A model generated the notes under the pieces. The model worked only from the letters and a program-made list of their open reading frames with translations. It was not told the origin of the DNA and did no database searches. DNA of 5,016 bases, taken from NCBI GenBank assembly GCA_017883485.1, contig JADGNM010000223.1, positions 1-5,016 of the forward strand. Direction: 5' to 3'. Below, one piece after another: positions 1-5,016 of the stretch. Numbering within the stretch: position 1 is the stretch's first letter; each line of letters begins with the position of its first letter. The position numbers and the translations under genes were made by a program. The stretch comes from Methanosarcina sp. GTDB lineage: Archaea; Halobacteriota; Methanosarcinia; Methanosarcinales; Methanosarcinaceae.

Positions 1-84
1 ATAAAACAGTCTACTATAAGGTCAATCAGTACCTTAATTTTGAAAAAAATTAATAAATTTGGCTATACTATTATCCAATTGTAG
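1..84 (+). pseudogene. Possible C-terminal remnant of an upstream gene (transposase?)
   Basis: The first plus-strand frame is open from the window edge to a TAG at 82-84, giving 27 residues that end in LILKKINKFGYTIIQL. The basic, mixed hydrophobic composition would suit the C-terminus of an insertion-sequence transposase, and a terminal-repeat-like sequence follows 12 bases after the stop. A second frame (3-53) is also open for 16 codons, so the reading frame is not certain. I do not recognise the family. The stretch is AT-rich and could be open by chance, so this is a weak call resting mainly on its position beside the putative element end. Confidence 0.25.
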
Positions 85-96
85 AATTTGTTTGAG

Positions 97-109
97 TTTT
101 GAGACAGCC
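97..109. repeat. Putative insertion-sequence right end (TTTTGAGACAGCC)
   Basis: Read on the minus strand this is GGCTGTCTCAAAA, a form that I recall as the outer end of terminal inverted repeats in several IS families. Its orientation would put the element to the left, running off the window, with the right end at about 109. The partner repeat and any target duplication are outside the window, so the assignment cannot be confirmed here. Another reading is the left part of the small hairpin at 106-122 (AGCCT, seven-base loop, AGGCT), which overlaps it. Confidence 0.3.
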
Positions 110-147
110 TGTATAATAGGCTTTGTGATTTAATTTGATTTTTAAGC

Positions 148-185
148 AGTTAACGGTTAACTCTATCGATTTTTCAGTTCAACTG
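148..185. repeat. Two adjacent short palindromes, operator-like
   Basis: AGTTAACGGTTAACT at 148-162 is a perfect palindrome with 7-base arms around a single G. CAGTTCAACTG at 175-185 is a second palindrome with 5-base arms around a single C. They share the AGTT...AACT core and their centres lie 25 bases apart, about two and a half helical turns. GCAGTT at 146-151 can also pair with AACTGC at 181-186, enclosing both. Such symmetry is typical of sites for dimeric DNA-binding proteins, but no gene that they would control is evident in the window. Confidence 0.35.
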
Positions 186-230
186 CGTAAGTCATATAAA
201 CATTTTACAGCGTTATTTGAAAATATATCC

Positions 231-245
231 GGAACTATATAAAGG
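231..245. promoter_or_regulatory. TATA-box-like element, orientation ambiguous
   Basis: TATATAAA at 236-243 reads CTTTATATAG-like on the opposite strand, matching the archaeal TATA consensus (TTTATATA) on the minus strand and also acceptable on the plus strand, where GGAAC precedes it as a possible B-recognition element. If used rightwards, transcription would start near 265-270; if leftwards, near 212-217. Neither direction leads to a clear reading frame, so it may serve a small RNA, a lost gene, or be chance in AT-rich DNA. Confidence 0.3.
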
Positions 246-522
246 CGTTCAAATTTAATATATAATAAAAGATAAAGTTTCAAAAATCGTTTAATTGGGC
301 AAAATAAATTCTCCAAGGCTTACTGAGAGCAATGCTAGACAAGGATGGATAAAGTGCGATAGCAAATATAATGAAGGCAACAAGAGCAGTTCTAAGATTG
401 AAATACTAAGAATGAGAACAGTTACTACGTGGTTTGAAAGAAATGTAGCATTAAAAATAACTCTGTAATTAATTTCCAAAAAGCCAAATCATTCTTTGTA
501 TAATAATTGTGGAAACTTTAAG

Positions 523-541
523 TTGACTGCAAAGCAGTCAA
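523..541 (-). terminator. Perfect hairpin downstream of the glycosyltransferase gene
   Basis: TTGACTGC, three bases, GCAGTCAA form a perfect 8-bp stem with a 3-base loop, centred about 60 bases past the stop codon of the glycosyltransferase gene. The placement suits a transcription terminator or a 3'-end stabilising hairpin. On the minus strand it is followed by only short T tracts (CTTAAAGTTTCC), so it is not a textbook oligo-U terminator. On the plus strand it is followed by AT-rich sequence with a TTTTT at 558-562. Confidence 0.45.
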
Positions 542-592
542 TTGATTAAGTCCCATATTTTTCCTTCGAAGTGTGCTTCTCCCTTAAAAGCT

Positions 593-2332
593 TCACCCTT
601 TTAAAGACTCCGTATTTGCGAAAAGCACCTCTCTCCACCTTAGCCCGAGTCCTGATATAGCGAACGCACCTCCGATCAGGGTAATTGCGTTCTTTATGAT
701 GTGATCAACCACGGCGACTGTGAATGCAATTTCAGGTTTGATTCCCCCAAGGCCAAAGACTGCGGTGAGGGCGACTTCATAGGTTCCGATGGCGCCTGGA
801 GTTATGGGGAAGGTTTTTGCAATGTTTCCTATAGCTACTGCCAGGAAGATAAGGGAAATCATGTATGTGGAAGATAGGTTTATTCCTGCGGATGGAAAGG
901 CTTTTAAGACCAGGTAGCAGGTGAGAATGTCCATTCCCCATATCAGGAGGGAAGTAGCGGTTACTGTCAGGAACGCGCCCGGACGTACTGCAACGATGCT
1001 CATCTGGTGGAGAAAGGTGGATGCAAAGTCCGTTATCTTTTCAAGGCGCCCGCCTGGAGAATTCTTTTTCTTTGATATTTTTGATACTTTTCCTTTTTTA
1101 GTGCGGCCTTCTCTGAAGGAGACAGCAAAGAGAATTGCAAAAAATACAATTACTGCAAGTCCGGACAGCTTTATCATTGAGTCCATCCAGGGCGGGAGCT
1201 CAAAACGCGATGTTGCGCCTGAGGATGCAAGTATTGCGATGGAGGTGATTGCAACTACATCAAACACTCTTTCTACGGTTAGCGATGAAAAGCTTGTCGT
1301 AAGGGATAAGTCTTTGCTCTTTTTCAGGATATACATCCTGCTTAAGTCCCCTATCCGTGCCGGTAGGATTACGTTTGCAGACTGGCTGATAAAAATAGTG
1401 CCTGTAAGAAATCCAAGGCCGTATTGATTTCCGAGCCTTTTGAGAATTTGCTGGAAACGTATTCCCCGGAGAGGCCAGGAAATGCAGTACACAAGTGAGG
1501 CAAGGGTTAGAGTCTCGAAGGATGCATGCTTTACGTTATCCAGAATATCGGACGCACCCAGAAAGGTTGCAACAAACGTAAGGATCAGAACTGCCAGGAT
1601 TGCAGTCAGGAAAACTTTTCCTTTTCCGGAGATGAGTTTTGGAAAATAAAGTTCCCCCCAGAGCCGGAAAATCTCGGACCCCATTCCTCCGACATCTTTT
1701 ACAAGATTGACCTTGCTTGACCCCCCATGCCTCCAGTAGACTGGAAACTCAAGGACCCTGTACCCTTTATGCTGCGCTCTCACAAGTAGCTCGGTATCCC
1801 AGAACCAGTGCTGGTTCTCTACTTCATCAAGAATTTCAAAGAGGGCTTTTCTCCTGAAAGCTTTAAAGCCACATTGATGGTCATAGAGTTTCGAACGCAA
1901 AAAAAGTCTCACAAGATGGTTGTATCCCCGGCTTGCAAATTCTCGTTTAAAGGGTCTTTTTGCATCGCTTTCGGGCATTATTCTGGAACCTGTGGCAAAA
2001 TCGTAGCCATCTACGCTTATAGCCCTGACCAATTTATCAAGGTATTTCATATCTGTTGCAAGGTCCACATCGATATAACAGAGTACTTCTCCTGAAGCTG
2101 CCTTAAAAGCCCTGTTCAGAGCCTTCCCGCGGCCCTGCCGTTCATCCGAATGCAGGTGAATAACGTAAGCGTACTTTTTCGAGAGCATTGAAGCTATCCG
2201 ATCTGTGCCGTCCGTGCTTCCGTCTTCTGCTATAATTATCTCAAAGCGATCAGTTACTTTGGAAAGTGTTTCCGCTGTAACGAGAACAGTCTTTTCGATT
2301 TTTGCTGCCTCGTTGTAAGCAGGTAAGACCAC
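593..2332 (-). CDS. Family 2 glycosyltransferase fused to flippase-like (UPF0104) membrane domain
   Basis: Predicted membrane-bound enzyme that moves an activated sugar onto a polyprenyl (dolichyl) phosphate at the cytoplasmic face. Residues 1-230 are a GT2 domain: LPAYNE at 3-8, DGSTDGT at 37-43, the metal-binding DVD at 88-90, HQCGFKAFRR at 152-161 and FWDTELL at 177-183, the pattern of dolichyl-phosphate mannose/glucose synthases. Residues 239-563 form about eight membrane helices of the UPF0104 (lysylphosphatidylglycerol synthetase/flippase-like) family, with LPARIGDLSR at 323-332 and FPITPGAIGTYE at 508-519; a lysine-rich loop lies near 408-432. No aminoacyl-lipid synthase domain follows. 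The start used is GTG at 2332, the only canonical in-frame start after a TAA at 2363-2365, but it trims the first beta strand. A Shine-Dalgarno GAGGT at 2355-2359 instead points 7 bases on to an ATA at 2345-2347, which would add TSVS before VVLPAYNE. It lies downstream of the DUF2298 gene on the same strand. Domain calls are firm; sugar and lipid are unknown. Confidence 0.93.
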   Translation of the reverse strand: MVLPAYNEAAKIEKTVLVTAETLSKVTDRFEIIIAEDGSTDGTDRIASMLSKKYAYVIHLHSDERQGRGKALNRAFKAASGEVLCYIDVDLATDMKYLDKLVRAISVDGYDFATGSRIMPESDAKRPFKREFASRGYNHLVRLFLRSKLYDHQCGFKAFRRKALFEILDEVENQHWFWDTELLVRAQHKGYRVLEFPVYWRHGGSSKVNLVKDVGGMGSEIFRLWGELYFPKLISGKGKVFLTAILAVLILTFVATFLGASDILDNVKHASFETLTLASLVYCISWPLRGIRFQQILKRLGNQYGLGFLTGTIFISQSANVILPARIGDLSRMYILKKSKDLSLTTSFSSLTVERVFDVVAITSIAILASSGATSRFELPPWMDSMIKLSGLAVIVFFAILFAVSFREGRTKKGKVSKISKKKNSPGGRLEKITDFASTFLHQMSIVAVRPGAFLTVTATSLLIWGMDILTCYLVLKAFPSAGINLSSTYMISLIFLAVAIGNIAKTFPITPGAIGTYEVALTAVFGLGGIKPEIAFTVAVVDHIIKNAITLIGGAFAISGLGLRWREVLFANTESLKG

Positions 2333-2354
2333 AGAAACGCTGGTTATACAAACA

Positions 2355-2362
2355 ACCTCTCT
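2355..2362 (-). promoter_or_regulatory. Ribosome binding site pointing at an ATA codon
   Basis: On the minus strand this reads AGAGAGGT, complementary to the CCTCC-type 3' end of archaeal 16S rRNA. It lies 7 bases before ATA (2347-2345) and 22 bases before the GTG at 2332. Seven is a normal spacing and 22 is not, so the site argues that translation begins, or once began, at the ATA codon. Confidence 0.5.
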
Positions 2363-2380
2363 TTATTTGTTTATTATTAG

Positions 2381-2442
2381 GATTTATATTAGAATTGAAT
2401 TTCCTGCCTTACGATTATATTTGAATTGAATTACTTGCCTCA
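2381..2442 (-). promoter_or_regulatory. Diverged tandem repeat with TATA-like cores before the glycosyltransferase gene
   Basis: Two imperfect copies lie head to tail, about 32 bases (2381-2412) and 30 bases (2413-2442). They share GAT(T)TATATT, GAATTGAATT and a TGCCT block. On the minus strand each contains a TATA-like core, AATATAAATC near 2381-2390 and AATATAATC near 2413-2421. A start of transcription about 25-27 bases downstream would fall near 2358 from the first and near 2390 from the second; the second leaves a short leader holding the Shine-Dalgarno site. This suggests that the downstream gene can be transcribed from its own promoter as well as by read-through from the gene upstream. 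No terminator is visible between the two genes. Confidence 0.35.
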
Positions 2443-2516
2443 GATATATTTTATTATTTTTGTTTGAGTGACAGGTTCGTTTATCCTGGACCGGATTTTC
2501 CTTTTTAACCAGATAA

Positions 2517-4778
2517 TCATAAACCTCTTTTTACCTTATATATCCTGACCGGGCCCAGGTAAACCGGCTCAAAATAAGTTTTGTCTTCGAATTTACCAGT
2601 TCTTACATCATATAGCTGCCTTTCAAGCTGACCTATATATATATAGCTCACATTGTATTTGTCAATAAGCTCAAGCACTTTTTTTTCACTGCAAGTACTA
2701 TAAATTGAATTTACATCCGCTATCCGTCTTCCTAATTCTTCGGGGTCTCTCCCCCAGAACACCTCATGCCCTGTCCAGCCAAGGACAGTAGGGAGCCCGG
2801 TGTTTGTAGAGACTCTGGATACATAAGTGTAACTGCTGTTAATATCTGAAGCTTCAAGAACTACCGGAGTCCCCTCAATATTCTCCTGCATCCATTTTAA
2901 AGCATTATAATCACCCTCGTCCAGTCCTCTCATATACTCCATTCCATCAAGAGAAGGCATGGCATCCATCTCTTTTATTCTCGTAAAGGTTGACACTATG
3001 GGGAAAAAGGAGCATGAGGCGACCAGGAACAAAAGTGAAACCGTCCATACTTTTTTTCCATAAGCCTTCTTTAAAGACAGGCCGTCTAAAGGCCAGCTTT
3101 TGAAACGTGAATTGAGTTCATAGTATGAGTAAGAGGCTGCAATAGCCAGGAAAATCCATAGATGCATGTAGAATTTAAAGACCGTGTTCATTCTGGCAAA
3201 GCTGCCCGTAATATGGTCGTTGAGGTGAACAAGTTCACAGAGGAGGGCAATAAAAGCGGCTGTTGTTATTAGAAGAAATATAAATCCTCTTGGGCTTCTG
3301 TCAGGGAGGTCTTTCAGGAATGGAAATAGCGAAAGGGCAAGTAGAGGGAAAAGGATTACAAGCAGGGGAATAGACCAAATTGCAGATAGGAAGGCTGAGA
3401 AGCCGATCCATACAGCGAAATATCCGAGCTTTTTCCTGGAGCTCAGGCGGCTAATAAGAAAGGAGAAGATCAAAAAAAGGAAAAGGCCGAACAGAATAAG
3501 GAATTTATCAACTGTTGTCCGAAGTTCTGGTCCGACAAAGTCAAATCCTCCTGCTGCCTTAGGATTAAAGGACAGGTAAAAGGGCAAGTACGGGATAAAG
3601 CTGAAAGCGGAAACGAAAGTAACGGTTTTGAAAAATCCGGAGACAGATCCGAATAAGTCCCTATTATGGGTATAGTATCCATAATAATGAGCAAGAACAA
3701 TCAAAAATGTCAGGCCGAAATATACAGGGAAATCCCAGGAATTGGCAGGAAATAAAAATCCGAGAGATAATGAAAAAATAAGTAATTCAGAGGTATTTTC
3801 AAATATTCTTTTCGTGTTTTTTCTAAAGTATATGTTAAGGAGGAAAGTAAGCACTAACAGGTAGAAGGGAATTGCAAGCATATGAGAGTGCAGGTCTCCA
3901 TGTATGAAAGTAAAATAGGGGAATTCATTTATCGTATATGGGATAACCCTTGAACTGCTCCAGTAGTACCCCATCATTGAAGTTATCGTCGAAACAGGTT
4001 CTCTGACGATATATACATGCATGAATTCTATAAAACCCTGAATATTCCCAAGCAGAACTCCTGATACTGCAGTTAGCAGGCCGTATTTTACGTTTCCACT
4101 GGTTAGATTATACCCGATGCCGAAAAAGAGGTTGAAGCAAAGGGCGAAAATAAGTGCAATTGCCAGGTTAAAAAGTATGGAAGGTTCGACAGAACAGAGT
4201 TTTCCAGGAACGCCCACTGAGAGGTATCCGAGATAATAGTAAAAGTTGAGGGATCCGCCTGCAAACCAGGGATCTGCCGGGGGAAAGGAAGAAGTCCTTA
4301 TCACGGCATTCAGAAAAGCAAAATCCATAAACTTTTCATGCATGTAAATTCTGGGAATATAAAAGCGTACAATCAGAAAGAAAAAGAACGCTGCAGCAAA
4401 TGTGAGTTCATTTGTAAGAAGGATCTTTTTATTTGGAAAATATCTCTGTCTCCGAAAATATCTCTGTTTCCTATAGACACACATAGATATGAGGCAAAGC
4501 GCAAGTACCGAAATGAGGATAGTGACCGCATTAAAACCCAGCAGGTACGAAAAAATCCATGACATATACGTAACAAGCATTATTCCCAGGGTCCGGGCTG
4601 CAGAATAACCTCTGTCAGCCAGCCCGTCTCCAACCATTCCGGCAAGAGGTATGGAAATTAAGCCAAGAACCTCTATAATAATGAACCAGAAAATTACGTG
4701 AAGGTAATCTAACACCGTTCTCTTCCCTATAAAATGAATTTTCCTTTGTGCACTCTCTGCCGCTATCTTGAAGTGCAT
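2517..4778 (-). CDS. DUF2298 / YYY-family polytopic membrane protein, putative GT-C glycosyltransferase
   Basis: A 753-residue integral membrane protein with about 14 hydrophobic segments between residues 24 and 596, then a soluble C-terminal domain (about 600-753) likely on the outer face. Hallmarks of DUF2298 (the archaeal/Chloroflexi YYY family) are visible: DPWFAGGSLNFYYYLGY at 169-185, FIHGDLHSHMLAIPF at 291-305, and ARMNTVFKFYMHLWIFLA at 528-545. The C-terminal domain contains GLPTVLGWTGHEVFWGRDP at 661-679. The architecture resembles GT-C fold enzymes that take sugars from polyprenyl-phosphate donors; D169 or the GDLH aspartate are candidate catalytic or metal-binding residues, but the reaction is unproven. 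The ATG at 4778 has no clear Shine-Dalgarno sequence. A GTG at 4713-4715 (residue 22) would begin with LDYLHVIFW directly at the first helix and is a plausible true start. Residues 103-114 contain a duplicated hexapeptide. It lies 184 bases upstream of the glycosyltransferase gene on the same strand, suggesting a joint role in lipid-linked glycan use. Confidence 0.9.
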   Translation of the reverse strand: MHFKIAAESAQRKIHFIGKRTVLDYLHVIFWFIIIEVLGLISIPLAGMVGDGLADRGYSAARTLGIMLVTYMSWIFSYLLGFNAVTILISVLALCLISMCVYRKQRYFRRQRYFPNKKILLTNELTFAAAFFFFLIVRFYIPRIYMHEKFMDFAFLNAVIRTSSFPPADPWFAGGSLNFYYYLGYLSVGVPGKLCSVEPSILFNLAIALIFALCFNLFFGIGYNLTSGNVKYGLLTAVSGVLLGNIQGFIEFMHVYIVREPVSTITSMMGYYWSSSRVIPYTINEFPYFTFIHGDLHSHMLAIPFYLLVLTFLLNIYFRKNTKRIFENTSELLIFSLSLGFLFPANSWDFPVYFGLTFLIVLAHYYGYYTHNRDLFGSVSGFFKTVTFVSAFSFIPYLPFYLSFNPKAAGGFDFVGPELRTTVDKFLILFGLFLFLIFSFLISRLSSRKKLGYFAVWIGFSAFLSAIWSIPLLVILFPLLALSLFPFLKDLPDRSPRGFIFLLITTAAFIALLCELVHLNDHITGSFARMNTVFKFYMHLWIFLAIAASYSYYELNSRFKSWPLDGLSLKKAYGKKVWTVSLLFLVASCSFFPIVSTFTRIKEMDAMPSLDGMEYMRGLDEGDYNALKWMQENIEGTPVVLEASDINSSYTYVSRVSTNTGLPTVLGWTGHEVFWGRDPEELGRRIADVNSIYSTCSEKKVLELIDKYNVSYIYIGQLERQLYDVRTGKFEDKTYFEPVYLGPVRIYKVKRGL
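4436..4471 (-). repeat. In-frame 18-base tandem duplication inside the DUF2298 gene
   Basis: GAAAATATCTCTGTCTCC (4436-4453) is followed directly by GAAAATATCTCTGTTTCC (4454-4471), 17 of 18 bases identical. In the protein this gives RKQRYF then RRQRYF at about residues 103-114, a strongly basic loop after the third hydrophobic segment. The near-identity suggests a recent slippage or duplication event. Being a multiple of three, it leaves the frame intact. Confidence 0.9.
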
Positions 4779-4796
4779 TCTTTACACATAAACTTT

Positions 4797-4827
4797 TTCG
4801 GAGTTTAACTCACTTATTCACTCCGAA
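4797..4827. repeat. Inverted repeat in the leader of the DUF2298 gene
   Basis: TTCGGAGT (4797-4804) and ACTCCGAA (4820-4827) are perfect 8-base inverted repeats around 15 bases. A nested palindrome, GAGTTTAACTC, occupies 4801-4811. The structure ends about 18 bases before the ATG of the DUF2298 gene, so it would be a hairpin in the mRNA leader or an operator overlapping the transcription start. It could also be a relic related to the neighbouring insertion element. Confidence 0.45.
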
Positions 4828-4845
4828 GAATAGTTAAATCTTCTG

Positions 4846-4857
4846 AATATTTTTAAT
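4846..4857 (-). promoter_or_regulatory. Possible TATA box for the DUF2298 gene
   Basis: The minus strand reads ATTAAAAATATT here, an AT-rich core of the archaeal TATA type. A start 25-27 bases downstream would fall near 4825, at the outer edge of the inverted repeat, leaving a leader of about 45 bases before the ATG at 4778. The match is loose and the surrounding DNA is AT-rich, so the placement is tentative. Confidence 0.25.
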
Positions 4858-4945
4858 AGCCGACGTTCTCTTTACCCCATTTCCCCATTTATCATTTGCC
4901 TGAGAGAGTAGGTCGTTAATTTGTATTTGATTGGAGTTATATAAT

Positions 4946-5016
4946 ATGACAAGTATATATTGGTACATGGGTAAAAGGGGACCAAAATCAAAGTTTACTG
5001 ATGTTGCTTGCCCAAA
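4946..5016 (+). CDS. Transposase, N-terminal part, cut by the window edge
   Basis: The frame starts with ATG at 4946, preceded by GGAG at 4933-4936 (9 bases away), and runs off the window. From the second methionine at 4967 it reads MGKRGPKSKFTDVACP, which I recognise as the opening of a transposase family common in Methanosarcina genomes. In that family DVACPN begins an N-terminal zinc ribbon like that of IS1 InsA; here the first cysteine of the CP pair is visible. The 4967 ATG matches the usual family start but lacks a ribosome binding site, while 4946 has one. It runs divergently from the DUF2298 gene with 167 bases between them. The left end of the element should lie in that spacer, but I could not fix its terminal repeat. 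The IS family assignment is from memory. Confidence 0.65.
   Translation, partial: MTSIYWYMGKRGPKSKFTDVACP

Larger units (their letters stand above)
110..592. other. AT-rich intergenic stretch without a convincing gene
   Basis: About 480 bases downstream of the glycosyltransferase gene. Both strands are open for roughly 60 codons around 291-468, but the minus-strand frame has only a TTG start with no Shine-Dalgarno sequence and encodes low-complexity hydrophobic residues, while the plus-strand frame has no usable start. No tRNA or rRNA is visible. What can be seen are short symmetric elements (148-185), a TATA-like box (236-243) and the hairpin at 523-541. The stretch could be a decayed gene or the landing zone of an insertion element. 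Confidence 0.6.

Noticed and set aside
106..122. AGCCT/AGGCT hairpin considered as a terminator for a gene to the left
   Set aside because: The stem is only 5 bp with a 7-base loop and no clear T run follows; it overlaps the putative element end and cannot be separated from it.
291..479. Minus-strand open frame of 62 codons, hydrophobic, downstream of the glycosyltransferase gene
   Set aside because: The start is TTG with no Shine-Dalgarno sequence, the composition is low-complexity Leu/Ser/Ile, and no family is recognisable. It may be a decayed fragment but cannot be supported as a gene.
921..1427. Plus-strand open frame of 168 codons
   Set aside because: It lies wholly antisense to the membrane domain of the glycosyltransferase fusion, whose motifs are clear. 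The antisense product has no recognisable domain or ribosome site.
1440..2095. Three shorter plus-strand open frames (69, 64 and 95 codons)
   Set aside because: All are antisense shadows of the glycosyltransferase coding sequence, without recognisable motifs.
3470..3700. Minus-strand open frame of 76 codons in another frame of the DUF2298 gene
   Set aside because: It is contained in a well-supported coding region and has no recognisable motifs.
4338..4576. Short frames on both strands around the 18-base duplication
   Set aside because: They overlap the DUF2298 coding frame; their apparent repeats reflect only the duplicated DNA units.
4875..4890. Tandem CCCCATTT pair considered as a mini CRISPR or element end
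   Set aside because: Only two 8-base units with no spacers and no matching partner; too short to call anything.

Overview
The window looks like chromosomal DNA from a methanogenic archaeon, most likely Methanosarcina or a close relative. The clues are moderate-GC genes separated by very AT-rich spacers, TATA-box-like promoter elements, an archaeal DUF2298/YYY membrane protein, and the first codons of a transposase type (GKRGPK...DVACP) that I associate with Methanosarcina genomes. The genus is inference from recall, not from a search.

Layout. Positions 1-109 resemble the tail of an insertion sequence: a short open frame ending at 84, then a GAGACAGCC-type end. Positions 110-592 hold no convincing gene. 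They contain two adjacent palindromes (148-185), a strong TATA-like box (236-243) and a perfect hairpin (523-541) just past the end of the first gene. Two long genes on the minus strand fill the middle. The upstream one (4778 to 2517) encodes a 753-residue polytopic DUF2298/YYY protein, and the downstream one (2332 to 593) encodes a family 2 glycosyltransferase fused to a UPF0104 flippase-like membrane domain. The 184-base spacer between them carries a diverged tandem repeat with TATA-like cores. The right edge (from 4946) begins a plus-strand transposase cut by the window end.

How the genes may work together. The glycosyltransferase half resembles polyprenyl (dolichyl) phosphate sugar transferases, which charge a lipid carrier on the cytoplasmic face. 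Its membrane half resembles flippase-like proteins. DUF2298 proteins look like GT-C type membrane glycosyltransferases with an external C-terminal domain, which would use such lipid-linked sugars outside the cell. The pair could therefore be a small module for making and using a lipid-linked sugar at the archaeal surface. The domain calls come from visible motifs; the joint pathway is inference.

Most notable oddities. The glycosyltransferase has a well-placed Shine-Dalgarno sequence in front of an ATA codon, not ATG, and its only canonical start lies 15 bases further in, inside the first conserved strand. The DUF2298 gene carries an in-frame 18-base tandem duplication. IS-like sequence lies at both edges of the window.
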